Assembly: GCF_030381805.1 (NCBI RefSeq) | Contig: NZ_JAUDRH010000011.1 | Coordinates: 186,001-250,000 of the forward strand | Source: Chlorogloeopsis sp. ULAP01 | GTDB taxonomy: Bacteria > Cyanobacteriota > Cyanobacteriia > Cyanobacteriales > Nostocaceae | Length of the DNA: 64,000 nt | Reading direction: 5' to 3' | Shown: positions 45,386 through 53,998 of the stretch, in pieces | Layout: each line of letters begins with the position of its first letter | Position numbering within the stretch: the first letter of the stretch is position 1 | The notes under the pieces: generated by a model | Databases searched by the model: none | The model's input: only the letters and a program-made list of their open reading frames with translations | What the model was told of the DNA's origin: nothing | Translations under genes and position numbers: made by a program

Positions 45386-46252
45386 TCAGCGCCTGTCCAA
45401 ATCCTGAAACGGTATGTTAGGAGGAAAGGGAGCAATGGGGAAACTAGGAGGAGCTACTTTGATCAGGCGAGAAACGGTGATGTCAATTAGCTTGTCTTCA
45501 TCGGACTTACTATGTACTTCTGGGTTTTGTCCAGGAGTACACAAATCATTTGTGTTGGGTACAAATGCCCAGTTAGCAGGAGAACAATTCGTCCAAAAGT
45601 GTCTGATCATTTGAACCCGCGCCGTTGCCACAAATTCTCCTAGATTGTAATAGGTGATGGGGCCACTGGAAATCAAGTATTGAGCAGAAGTTGGCGAAGG
45701 AGGATCATCCGTGACTCCTGCGTGTGCGAATTCTTTTGTGACTTGCTGTGGATTAAATGAGTCACCAGAGTTAAATGTAACTTTGTTATTTGTATAAATA
45801 GGTCTTGACGAACCAGGATATAGGAGTGGCCACATCTTACCTGCGCCGACATGAGGGACATATTTTACTCTTTTCTCTTGACCTTGTTCATCGGTGACAA
45901 GTAGTTCATAGGATGCAGGTAAAAAGTATTGAGGGCTAATAAAAAAGTAGACCGAGTCCCCTGGATAAATAACTAGTGGGTTGGGAGGAGAGGAATTTCC
46001 ATTGTAGGAAGCTCTAAGTGCTGGCTCGATTAACAGTCTATCTTCTCTTGGGATGATGTTTAAAGCTTCGTAAACATCAATATCCAAACACCTTTTATTT
46101 GAATCAGCAGGACAAGCGCTAGTTTTTTGAGCTACAGCTATTGAAGTTTTTGTATGTACCCAAGAATCCCAAGTCACAACTGCTGCTGTGATACTGGCAA
46201 TGGAAATACAAGCAATAATTGCTGTTGTAATAAATGCAAGAAACTTTTTCAC
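45386..46252 (-). CDS. Exported or membrane-anchored protein of unknown function
   Basis: 288 aa starting MKKFLAFITTAIIACISIAS, a signal peptide or anchor. Four Cys occur in the mature part (CPADSNKRC and CSPANW...CTPG), which suggests disulfides in the periplasm. It has beta-rich segments such as PLVIYPGDSVYFFISP. No family recognised. GTG 46252 is chosen because GGAG lies 9 bp upstream; TTG 46267 is also in frame. Confidence 0.6.
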   Translation of the reverse strand: MKKFLAFITTAIIACISIASITAAVVTWDSWVHTKTSIAVAQKTSACPADSNKRCLDIDVYEALNIIPREDRLLIEPALRASYNGNSSPPNPLVIYPGDSVYFFISPQYFLPASYELLVTDEQGQEKRVKYVPHVGAGKMWPLLYPGSSRPIYTNNKVTFNSGDSFNPQQVTKEFAHAGVTDDPPSPTSAQYLISSGPITYYNLGEFVATARVQMIRHFWTNCSPANWAFVPNTNDLCTPGQNPEVHSKSDEDKLIDITVSRLIKVAPPSFPIAPFPPNIPFQDLDRR

Positions 46253-46454
46253 CAGTTTCGACTCCAAGTCAAAAATTAAATGTAATTTTTGCTTCGTATA
46301 TCACCAAAGCAAAAATTTCCAATCCCTATTGTTTTTCTGGTTTAGTTCCCAACTTTACGCAATTATTCATAAAAATTTATTTTTAGGTAGTTAACTTTAC
46401 ATCTTCTGGGCAACGGTTTTTGCCTACAAGTGCAAGATTCAGATAACTTCCTTA

Positions 46455-47000
46455 TTACACCCAATCTCTAGCTGTGAGACGGCACTCATTCAGAAGTGCA
46501 TGGAGTTCCCCTACAACTTGAAACGGATTTCTTCCTCGCATTACAGAAGCGATCGCAGCTTCATAGGGATTTCTGCCCGTTCTCCTCACAGCAGCGATCG
46601 CAGCTTTGTTAGACAATCCTCTACCACTAACCAACCAAGCAGCTAGCACGTGTCCAGTTCGTCCGATGCCACCAGAGCAATGTACAACAACTTTCTCACC
46701 TTGCTTATCTGCTGCTGCTAAAAAGGGAAGTATTTTCTGGGTGAGTGTTTCTCGATCACATAAATGGAAATCTTCAATCGGTGTCCAGCAAACATGATTG
46801 CTCCCGAATTCCTGTTGATATCTGCCTAGAAGATCCGAGTAACGAGCTAGTTGCTGCTCACTCAAAAGACAGCAAACTCTCTTGATGCCAGAGCGCTTCA
46901 TGAATTCAATCCAATCATGTACCTCCGTGCTGGAATATCCGGGTTTGGCAGCACCAAATACAATTGGCTCATTTTCCCAAGCAGCGGCAAATTTGTACAT
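46455..47000 (-). CDS. Dual-specificity / tyrosine protein phosphatase
   Basis: 181 aa with the cysteine-phosphatase loop VVHCSGGIGRTGHVLAAWLV (Cys108, Arg114), preceded by a possible general-acid region WTPIEDFHLCD. It dephosphorylates Tyr, Ser or Thr, or a phospho-metabolite. Three Hanks kinases lie within 15 kb (spkB, kinase-GUN4, FHA-kinase), but no direct link is shown. ATG 47000. Confidence 0.83.
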   Translation of the reverse strand: MYKFAAAWENEPIVFGAAKPGYSSTEVHDWIEFMKRSGIKRVCCLLSEQQLARYSDLLGRYQQEFGSNHVCWTPIEDFHLCDRETLTQKILPFLAAADKQGEKVVVHCSGGIGRTGHVLAAWLVSGRGLSNKAAIAAVRRTGRNPYEAAIASVMRGRNPFQVVGELHALLNECRLTARDWV

Positions 47001-47357
47001 AGCAGTACGATTTGTAAATAAAAAAGCTCTCTTGCTATTTACTCAACTTGATTGATGAGGGCATTACCTTTACTAACCAAGCCATCATAGTATTTAATGC
47101 CAGTTTTGCCGAAATCAGATAATGTAGTAATGTAGATTATTATTGTACTACATCAGGGAGGAAGAATGATGACTGAATTACTAGCCGTCCGGGTTCCCTT
47201 CAAAAAATTAACCAAAACAAGGCGCAGAGATTTTCGTTCAGTTCTCTATTTACAGGAATGATGCTCGAATTTACAGACACTAGAGAAATTCATCTACAAA
47301 AGTGTCCGCCTCTGTGCGCCTTGTTCATAACAAGCAGCACACATCGAGGAAATATCA
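47001..47357. other. 357-bp gap between phosphatase and rsgA
   Basis: Contains the 31-codon ORF at 47166 and an imperfect TAGTA...TACTA dyad at 47125-47151. Otherwise host spacer with GGCGCAGAG-type repeat. Confidence 0.45.
47166..47261 (+). CDS. Possible very small or truncated ORF
   Basis: 31 codons starting MMTELLAVRVPFKKLTKTRR, preceded by a strong AGGGAGGA (47155-47162) at correct spacing. The second half coincides with a spacer repeat, so it may be a gene start cut off by repeat insertion. No family recognised. Confidence 0.25.
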   Translation: MMTELLAVRVPFKKLTKTRRRDFRSVLYLQE

Positions 47358-48419
47358 ATGAATTTGGATTTTTTAGGCTGGAGTGACTTTTTTACTCACA
47401 GTTTTGCACCCTATAGTCAACAAGGTTTTAGTGTTGGTAGGGTTGCGATTGAATACAGAAAAACTTACATCGTTTATAGCGAGCAGGGCGAACTAACAGC
47501 AGAAGTTACAGGTAAATTGCGACATCAAGCTACTCAACCGCAAGACTTTCCCGCTGTTGGGGACTGGGCGATCGTGCAGGCGCGAGAGTCAGAAGGACGC
47601 GCTACCATTCACGGAATTTTGCCGAGAAAAAGCAAGTTTTCACGAAAAACCGTTGGTAGTAAAACCGAAGAACAAATTGTTGCAGCTAACATTGACACCG
47701 TGTTCTTGGTTTGTGGACTTGATGGCGATTTTAGCCCCAGAAGAATTGAACGCTATCTGATTCTGGCTTGGGAAAGTGGCGCAAATCCAGTCATAGTTTT
47801 AAATAAAGCCGACCTGTGCAACTCTTTAGAAGAGAGTGTCTCAGAAGTTGAAGCCGTTGCCCTGGGAGTACCAATTCTAGTATTGAGTGCCACCAATCAT
47901 CAAGGGCTGGATGCCTTGCAATCATACCTGCAACCAGGACAAACAGTTGCTTTATTAGGATCTTCTGGTGTGGGTAAATCTACAATTACCAACCAACTCA
48001 AAGGTGCATCAGTGCAAGCTGTGCAACCAGTACGTCGAGGTGACGATCAAGGTAGACACACGACTACAAATCGAGAATTGATATTACTGCCGACAGGCGG
48101 CTTAATTATCGATACTCCAGGAATGCGAGAAATTCAAATTTGGGCAGGTGATGAAAGCTTGCAAGGAACCTTTGCAGACATTGAAAGCTTAGCCGCAGAA
48201 TGCCGTTTTCGTAATTGCCAGCACAACCATGAACCCGGTTGTGCAGTGCAACAAGCATTACTTGAGGGAGAACTTGATTTTTCAAGATTTCTCAGCTACC
48301 AAAAATTGCAAAAAGAACTTAACTATCTTGTTCGCAAACAAGACAAACGGGCGCAATTAGCCGAGAAAGAACGCTGGAAGAAAATCAATAAAGCTATGCG
48401 AAACCATCACAAATATTGA
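47358..48419 (+). CDS. rsgA: Ribosome small-subunit-dependent GTPase A
   Basis: Circularly permuted GTPase that checks 30S maturation. The 353-aa protein has an OB fold at the N-terminus, then the permuted G4 (VLNKADL), G1 GSSGVGKST (about 201-209), G3 DTPGMRE and a zinc-finger C-terminus CRFRNCQHNHEPGC. The order G4-G5-G1-G2-G3 is diagnostic. ATG 47358 has GAGGA at 47346-47350. Confidence 0.95.
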   Translation: MNLDFLGWSDFFTHSFAPYSQQGFSVGRVAIEYRKTYIVYSEQGELTAEVTGKLRHQATQPQDFPAVGDWAIVQARESEGRATIHGILPRKSKFSRKTVGSKTEEQIVAANIDTVFLVCGLDGDFSPRRIERYLILAWESGANPVIVLNKADLCNSLEESVSEVEAVALGVPILVLSATNHQGLDALQSYLQPGQTVALLGSSGVGKSTITNQLKGASVQAVQPVRRGDDQGRHTTTNRELILLPTGGLIIDTPGMREIQIWAGDESLQGTFADIESLAAECRFRNCQHNHEPGCAVQQALLEGELDFSRFLSYQKLQKELNYLVRKQDKRAQLAEKERWKKINKAMRNHHKY

Positions 48420-48538
48420 TGACGTTGCGATAAATAACTGATTTTCTTGTGGGGCGGGGATATCACCCGTCCTTCTTTGCCCAATAGCGATCGCTCTTCG
48501 AGAAAAAGCGATCGCCCTACACAAACTCATGAAGTTAA

Positions 48539-48913
48539 TTAACTTACAACCGCAACCGACTTTTTACGGCTAGGACGTTTGCGATCGGATTTTTTCTTAA
48601 GTCCAACTGCCTGGGCTTGATCGCTGTCCGATCCATATTGCCCGCGCACGACTTCTTTCATCGCTAATATAGCATTGTGAAATTCCCATTCTGCTAATCG
48701 AGCGGCATCAGCAGCAGCACGGTATAAAGCTAATTTCTCGGTTTCGGCTTGTTGCTGAGTTAACATAGCCTGATAAGCTACCTGTAAATTTGCTTCAGAA
48801 GCATCAGCACGAGTTGTGTTGTAGGTGCTGATAGTTTGTAAACCGTGGAACGAGTCAATATCTTGATTAATAATTTGAGGGCGCAAACGGTTTGTTGTAT
48901 TTTGTAAAGGCAT
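48539..48913 (-). CDS. Conserved cyanobacterial protein of unknown function
   Basis: 124 aa starting MPLQNTTNRLRPQIINQDID, with an alanine-rich helical centre (AAADAARLAEWEFHNAILAMKEVV) and a basic tail (KKKSDRKRPSRKKS). It resembles small Nostoc proteins with the same ends. The upstream frame to 48952 adds 13 residues that look non-coding, so I use ATG 48913. The Lys/Arg-rich end suggests nucleic acid or membrane interaction, without proof. Confidence 0.6.
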   Translation of the reverse strand: MPLQNTTNRLRPQIINQDIDSFHGLQTISTYNTTRADASEANLQVAYQAMLTQQQAETEKLALYRAAADAARLAEWEFHNAILAMKEVVRGQYGSDSDQAQAVGLKKKSDRKRPSRKKSVAVVS

Positions 48914-49014
48914 ATATGTATACGTGTTAAGGTATATATTTAACGTACCCATTACAACAAAAAATTTATCAGTAAAGTAAAATAGTTAACTTGAATAAGG
49001 TCAGAGAGTCCAAG

Positions 49015-49122
49015 TTAATATTTGCAAGTCGATGTTTTGACATCACAGACCGATGTATCAATATCACAGATTGATGTATTAAGATGACAAACCACCGCAT
49101 TAACATCACAGACTGATGTCAT
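49015..49122 (-). CDS. Possible heptad-repeat small Cys peptide
   Basis: 35 codons from ATG 49122 to TAA 49015 read MTSVCDVNAVVCHLNTSICD..., four to five heptads of T-S-(V/I)-C-D-(V/I)-x, coded by the 21-bp repeat. The frame is open upstream of the ATG for at least another 14 codons. It may be a real micro-protein or chance openness of a repeat whose period is a multiple of three. Confidence 0.25.
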   Translation of the reverse strand: MTSVCDVNAVVCHLNTSICDIDTSVCDVKTSTCKY

Positions 49123-49125
49123 AAA
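49021..49125. repeat. Five tandem degenerate 21-bp repeats
   Basis: Units at 49021, 49042, 49063, 49084 and 49105. The consensus is ATCACAGACTGATGTATTAA plus one base; units 2 and 5 agree best. Confidence 0.85.
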
Positions 49126-49209
49126 ATAGCATGGCAATGTAAAGGCAAAACAGCAAGACGACACTAATAATCAAGTAGGGCGTATAAACAAACGGCTAGA
49201 AAATATAGT

Positions 49210-49243
49210 GTAGGATGCGTTACGCTAGCGTAACGCATCCTAC
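49210..49243. repeat. 34-bp perfect palindrome of a dispersed repeat family
   Basis: GTAGGATGCGTTACG, CTAG, then the exact complement. Related degenerate copies lie at about 45264-45320 and 51186-51236 (GTAGGGTGTGTTG and GTAGGCTGCGTTA, with TAACGCACC). They behave like REP/MITE-type intergenic palindromes. Confidence 0.85.
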
Positions 49244-49568
49244 GACATCTGCTTGGTGAAGAAAACGTAGGGTGTGTTACTGCTATGTAAAGATTTGGGA
49301 GTTTGAGAGAGTGATAATTAGCCGTAAGCACCGCTTTAAGATTTCAATTTTGATTGAAAAACTGCAACAGTCTTTTAGAGAAAAGAATCCGCTTCTGTAT
49401 AACTGAAGATAAAAACTGCTCAGATACAGAAGCAAAGCAAGGGATTGTTACTGGCACAATATGTAGAAAAGCCGGGAGAAATACAACCAAAAATTATCTG
49501 TTTTTTTAAAATATTTTCCACAGGTTCATATTAAGCTCACTATATAGCCCGCAACTGCAAGCTAGAAA

Positions 49569-50954
49569 ATGCAATATTGGCAACCCAACCAAAGTCTAAA
49601 AAACGGTAGATTCACTATCCAAAAAATTCTTGGTGGTGGTGGCTATGGTGTCACCTACAGCGCCATAGATAACAACACAAGTAAAATAATTGCGATTAAA
49701 ACTCTCAAACCCATCCAGCAAAACCAACCTGACTTTGAAGAACAACAAGAAAAATTTGTAAATGAAGCGTTGCGGTTGCGAGGCTGTAGTCATCCCCACA
49801 TTGTTCAAGTTTACGAAATGATCCGAGAGGCTGGGTTGTGGGGGATGGTGATGGAATATATTGAAGGGCAAGATTTAGCCGTTTATGTGAGTAAACGCGG
49901 GCAGTTACCGGAAGATGAAGCCCTACGCTACATTAACCAAATTGGACAAGCTTTAGAATATGTCCATCAACAGGGGTTTTTACACCGGGATGTGAAGCCG
50001 AACAATATTATTTTGCGGCAAAGCACGCAATCAGTAGTATTAATTGATTTTGGTCTTACCCGCGAATTTATTATAGGAAGAACAGGAAGCATGACCAATG
50101 CGAAGACAGAAGGTTATGCACCTATTGAACAGTACGAACGACGCGGTAATTTTGCTCCCTGCACAGATGTTTATGCTTTAGCAGCAACACTGTATACTTT
50201 GCTAACTGCGGAAGTACCTATTCCTGCTAATTTTCGCAAGTACGCGCAGTTACCACCACCAAAACAATTTAACTCCCAGATTAGCGATCGGGTAAATGAG
50301 GCGATTCTCAAAGGGATGGCTTTGGAACCGCAAGATAGAGTGCAGACAGTGCGGGAGTGGTTAGGATTAGTGTTGCCCAGAAAGGTCAATACTCCAACTC
50401 CTCAAGCATCAATCCCTAATTCAAAATCAAAAATCCAAAATCAACCATCACAAAATATTGCAACCCCACCAAAATCTGATGATGGTATTAAGCTAAAAAC
50501 CGCGAAGACGGACTATACTCGACTGCGTGACTTACTTGCCGCAGAAAAGTGGAGAGCCGCTGATGAAGAAACGACACGAGTCATGCTAGCAGTAGCAAGG
50601 AGAGAAAGGGAAGGCTGCCTTGATAATGAAAGCATTGATAACTTTCCCTGTGAAGACCTCCGCACAATTGACCAACTTTGGGTAAAATACAGCAATGGGC
50701 GCTTTGGCTTCTCTGTGCAGAAGCGCATTTATCAAAGTCTGGGTGGAACTAAAGAGTACAACCAAGAAATTTGGGAAGCTTTCGGCGACGCAATTGGTTG
50801 GAGAAAGAACGAAGGATGGATGCACTACACTGATATTACTTTTGACCTAAAAGCACCTCAGGGACATCTCCCGTCACCCCATGAGCGAATTTTGTGGACG
50901 TGGTTATTACGTTCTGTGCGTCTCTTCTCTCGCGTCGAGACTTGTAAAATGTAA
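49569..50954 (+). CDS. Serine/threonine protein kinase fused to a GUN4 domain
   Basis: 461 aa. The kinase domain (about 14-265) has GGGGYGVTYSAID, IAIKTLKP, FLHRDVKPNNI (139-149) and LIDFGLTREF. A repeat-coded linker (SIPNSKSKIQNQPS) leads to a GUN4 domain (about 315-461): DYTRLRDLLAAEKWRAADEET...TIDQLWVKYSNGRFGFSVQKRIYQS...FGDAIGWRK. GUN4 binds porphyrins and stimulates Mg-chelatase. The fusion could be a tetrapyrrole-sensing kinase, but ligand binding is inference. Confidence 0.9.
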   Translation: MQYWQPNQSLKNGRFTIQKILGGGGYGVTYSAIDNNTSKIIAIKTLKPIQQNQPDFEEQQEKFVNEALRLRGCSHPHIVQVYEMIREAGLWGMVMEYIEGQDLAVYVSKRGQLPEDEALRYINQIGQALEYVHQQGFLHRDVKPNNIILRQSTQSVVLIDFGLTREFIIGRTGSMTNAKTEGYAPIEQYERRGNFAPCTDVYALAATLYTLLTAEVPIPANFRKYAQLPPPKQFNSQISDRVNEAILKGMALEPQDRVQTVREWLGLVLPRKVNTPTPQASIPNSKSKIQNQPSQNIATPPKSDDGIKLKTAKTDYTRLRDLLAAEKWRAADEETTRVMLAVARREREGCLDNESIDNFPCEDLRTIDQLWVKYSNGRFGFSVQKRIYQSLGGTKEYNQEIWEAFGDAIGWRKNEGWMHYTDITFDLKAPQGHLPSPHERILWTWLLRSVRLFSRVETCKM

Positions 50955-51480
50955 CATATTAAGACTTACGGATTTTAATTAAAATTTTGAAACGCTTCAC
51001 TCTCCACTAAGTCTTGCGGGTTCTGGCTTTCCAATACCTGGCACTGCGAGTCAGGGTTTTTTGTCCCTTGAATGGTTTTGATTTTGTAGTACGACTCCTC
51101 GTTTCCAGGCTCCAGCTTGGGAACGAAACTGGGGTTGTAACAGTTAGCTAAAGATAAATGGTTCTGCTACTTTTTCGATTTCTTCCCGTAGGCTGCGTTA
51201 CACTGCGCTTTAACGCACCGAGATCATATGGTGCGTTACGGCAAAAATATTTATTCTCGCCATCTTGAATTATCTTGTGCCGTAATATCAAGTTCAGTTA
51301 ATTACTTATAAATCTTTATTACTTATAAATCTTTAAGCACCCCACCCACCTAACGGTACCCTCCCCTTGGTAAGGGGAGGGTTAGGGAGGGGTAACACCA
51401 AGATGGTAATCATAACTAATCATGCGAACTTGATATAACACACCCTACTTAATATTTTGTTTAGAAAATTATTTATTCAA
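50955..51480. other. 526-bp repeat-rich gap
   Basis: Holds the REP-like copy (51186-51236), a 17-bp tandem duplication (ATTACTTATAAATCTTT at 51301 and 51318) and an 11-bp-stem hairpin ACCCTCCCCTT/AAGGGGAGGGT (51358-51382). No gene. Confidence 0.6.
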
Positions 51481-51852
51481 CTATTTTTGATTTATTGCCG
51501 ACGAACCACTACCACTATTTTTCTGAAACTCTTCGATAACTAACTTAATCTCCTCTGCTGCAACATCTGCTTGTTCACTTGTGGAATAAATTAGCAGGAG
51601 GATCACCATTGTAGGTGATTCAAGCTGATAGATGAGGCGATAACCACCACTTTTACCTTTTTGGATATCACTATTACGAACTCGTACCTTGAAAACAGTG
51701 TTCCCTGATCCAGATATTTGATCGCCAACAAAGTCTCCTGCTTGCAGTTGTGCAATTATTGGTTGAATATCAGACCGAATGTGGCGATACTTTTTGGATA
51801 GAGTGCGTAGCCGACGCTGAAATTCATCTGTAAAATTAACTTGAACTGAGGT
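51481..51852 (-). pseudogene. RelE/ParE-type toxin, start codon lost
   Basis: An open frame VQVNFTDEFQRRLRTLSKKY...VRVRNSDIQKGKSGGYRLIYQL...LLLIYSTSEQADVAAEEIKL, typical of a cyanobacterial RelE-like mRNA-interferase toxin of about 120 aa, ends at TAG 51481. Between the antitoxin stop (51856-51858) and the conserved VQVNF there is only ACC ACC TCA, with no ATG, GTG or TTG. The first internal ATG (about 90 codons in) would leave a fragment. So translation cannot start normally; the toxin is probably dead, which fits the broken antitoxin. Confidence 0.75.
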
Positions 51853-51855
51853 GGT

Positions 51856-52256
51856 TTACTCTGCATCAATTCCATCCCAGAGTTTTGAAACAGCTCTGGT
51901 TTTGCCAGCTTTTGCTTCTTGCAATGAAGTGCGGAGACTGTTGTTTAATACAGACTCTTTTGATTCATCATCTTCATCTATATCATCTTCCACAAACAGC
52001 ACAATCACCAAAAGACGACGGGGAAGCCCGTTCCTTTAAGGGGCGCTCAGAATCGTCGTCCGTTGTCTTGGGGCAAGGGGCATTCATGCATTGGCCAATG
52101 CCCAATTCCCAATTCACTTCGGCCCGCGGAATCCCCCCGACTTCAGTCGGGGGATGAGCTTAACTTAACACGGCTATGCTTTTGCACTGTTAGCGGTTCA
52201 TCCAAGCACAGTGTACCGTTTTCGTCAACGCTTCCCATGACTTCTTGCGCTCTCAT
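51856..52256 (-). pseudogene. Antitoxin gene split by a 155-bp insertion
   Basis: The N-terminal half, MRAQEVMGSVDENGTLCLDE then PLTVQKHSRVK, is at 52256-52164. The C-terminal half, VIVLFVEDDIDEDDESKESV...VSKLWDGIDAE, is at 52008 down to TAA 51856. Joined, they give an 81-residue antitoxin of a type common with RelE-like toxins in cyanobacteria (MKAQEVIGSVDE...HSRVRVIVLF...LWDGIDAE). The inserted DNA brings in a stop after HSRVKLSSSPD. Both halves are well conserved, so the insertion looks recent. Confidence 0.82.
52009..52163 (-). mobile_element. 155-bp IS200/IS605-like mini-element (no transposase)
   Basis: On the minus strand it starts TTAAGCTCATCCCCCGACTG, with hairpin CCCCCGAC/GTCGGGGG (52132-52152 region), and ends ...GGAACGGGCTTCCCCGTCGT then CTTTTG. 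Subterminal hairpins without terminal inverted repeats, and insertion next to GTTAAG, fit the IS200/IS605 family. The antitoxin reading frame defines its limits: the codons HSRVK and VIVLF, contiguous in intact relatives, are separated by exactly this stretch. Too short to encode TnpA or TnpB. Confidence 0.65.
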
Positions 52257-52301
52257 TTTTTCTCACGATATCTGTAGGCTTATATTCTTATAATAAAATC
52301 C

Positions 52302-52335
52302 AGATCACCGATTTCTCTGAAGAAGTCGGGGATCT
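52302..52335. repeat. Imperfect hairpin AGATCACCGATTTCT / AGAAGTCGGGGATCT
   Basis: 15-bp arms with two mismatches and a 4-base loop. It resembles dispersed hairpins frequent in filamentous cyanobacteria, and lies upstream of the FHA-kinase gene. Confidence 0.65.
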
Positions 52336-52436
52336 TGTTTCTCACGAATGATTTAGGAATGCTATAGGATAAGGCTAAAACTGACTACAATAAAAATTAA
52401 TGCCGTAAAAACACATACAATTAAATACCAAATCAA

Positions 52437-53813
52437 ATGCCTGCCAAAATCACCCTCACGATTACCGAAGGCAAATTACAAGGAAGACAATATATTTTTG
52501 ACTCCCGCACTACTTGTATCATAGGCAGGTCAAAAGACTGCAATCCACAATTACCTGATGATGAAGATCATCGTACTATTTCACGCTATCACTGCTTATT
52601 AGATATCAACCCGCCAGCTATTCGCGTGCGGGATTTTGGTAGTAAAAATGGCACTTATGTTAACGGTCAAAAAATAGGGCAACGCCAACCCAACCAAACT
52701 CCAGCAGAAGTCGCAAAGTTACAATTTCCAGAATATGATTTGCAAGATGGAGATGAAATTAAACTTGGTAATACGGTGTTTGTAGTTGGAATTGAAGTTG
52801 AATTAGAATCACTCAAAATTCCTGATTTCTTTCCTGCTACAGTTGATGTTCATAATATTAATCAAAATCCAACGCAAGTACCTAATTTATTGCAATACGT
52901 TAAACACCTGTTGGGTTTAGCTGAGGGTGGAGACAAAAACCTAATAGCAATTCACGGTTATAGCATTATCCAGATATTAGGAAAAGGTGGTTTTGGAGAG
53001 GTTTATTTAGCACAGCATAATCAAACAGGAAAATTTGTTGCACTGAAGGTAATGTTACCTGCGGTGGCTGCAAATGATTGGGCTGTGCAAATATTTATGC
53101 GAGAGACAGAAAATACTAAAGCTTTGCGACATCCAAATGTTGTAAAGTTGCTGGATTATGGTTACTCTGAGAATATTTTCTTTTTTACAATGGAGTATTG
53201 CGAGGGTGGAACTGTTGGGGATTTAATGCAGCGACAGGGAGGACGATTATCACTAGATATTGCCATACCAATTATTCTCCAAGTTTTAGATGGCTTAGAA
53301 TATGCCCACAACGCAGAAATTCCGAATGTTAAGCTGAGGAATGGTGGATTTGGTAAAGGTAGAGGTTTGGTTCACCGCGACTTGAAGCCAAGTAATATTT
53401 TCTTGTGCAATGTTGATGGTAAGCTAACAGCTAAAATCGGAGATTATGGTTTAGCAAAGGCATTTGATTTAGCAGGTTTAAGCGGTCAAACATTAACAGG
53501 TACTAAAGCAGGTACTCCCGTTTTGATGTGTCGCCAGCAGTTACTTAATTATAAATATGTCCAACCAGAAGTAGATGTGTGGGCTACTGCTGCATGTCTG
53601 TACAATATGCTAACCGGATATTTCCCGCGTAACTTCATAGGCGGCGATCCATTTTTAGCAGTGCTGCAAAATGATCCTGTACCTATCCGCCAGCGTAATG
53701 CAAGTATTCCGCAAAAACTAGCAGAGGTAATTGATTTAGCGTTGGTGGAGAAGCCAGAAATTTATTTTAAGAGTGCAATAGGGTTTAGGCAAGCGTTGTT
53801 AGGTGTGTTGTGA
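52437..53813 (+). CDS. FHA domain serine/threonine protein kinase
   Basis: 458 aa. The FHA phosphothreonine-binding domain (about 20-115) has IIGRSKDCNPQLPDDEDHRTISRYHCLL and FGSKNGTYVNG. The kinase domain (about 180-455) has LGKGGFGEVYLAQH, FVALKVM, VHRDLKPSNIF (313-323) and KIGDYGLAKAF, with DYG in place of DFG, then GTPVLMCRQQ. A kinase with its own FHA can bind phosphorylated partners or itself. Cytoplasmic. ATG 52437. Lies beyond the dead toxin-antitoxin pair, unrelated to it. Confidence 0.9.
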   Translation: MPAKITLTITEGKLQGRQYIFDSRTTCIIGRSKDCNPQLPDDEDHRTISRYHCLLDINPPAIRVRDFGSKNGTYVNGQKIGQRQPNQTPAEVAKLQFPEYDLQDGDEIKLGNTVFVVGIEVELESLKIPDFFPATVDVHNINQNPTQVPNLLQYVKHLLGLAEGGDKNLIAIHGYSIIQILGKGGFGEVYLAQHNQTGKFVALKVMLPAVAANDWAVQIFMRETENTKALRHPNVVKLLDYGYSENIFFFTMEYCEGGTVGDLMQRQGGRLSLDIAIPIILQVLDGLEYAHNAEIPNVKLRNGGFGKGRGLVHRDLKPSNIFLCNVDGKLTAKIGDYGLAKAFDLAGLSGQTLTGTKAGTPVLMCRQQLLNYKYVQPEVDVWATAACLYNMLTGYFPRNFIGGDPFLAVLQNDPVPIRQRNASIPQKLAEVIDLALVEKPEIYFKSAIGFRQALLGVL

Positions 53814-53998
53814 TATTAAATTTGGTAGAAAAATATCAAGCGCGATCGCAGCAAGCAGTTGATGCATTGTGACGACATCTGTGTTCAGCTGCGTCAATTT
53901 AATGAAATAATGAGTTGCGTATAAAAGTTTTTGCCTGAGAATGAAAGTTAAGCGTCGTTAATTAGACCATTCGTAAATGTTTGGCTTGAAAGAGTGAA

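Larger units (their letters stand above)
48953..49568. other. 616-bp gap with tandem repeats and a palindrome
   Basis: Holds the 21-bp repeats (49021-49125), a 34-bp palindrome (49210-49243) and promoter sequence of the kinase-GUN4 gene. No normal-size gene. Confidence 0.5.

Noticed and set aside
51851..52293. Three overlapping plus-strand ORFs of 62-90 codons
   Set aside because: They are shadows of the split antitoxin and mini-element on the other strand.
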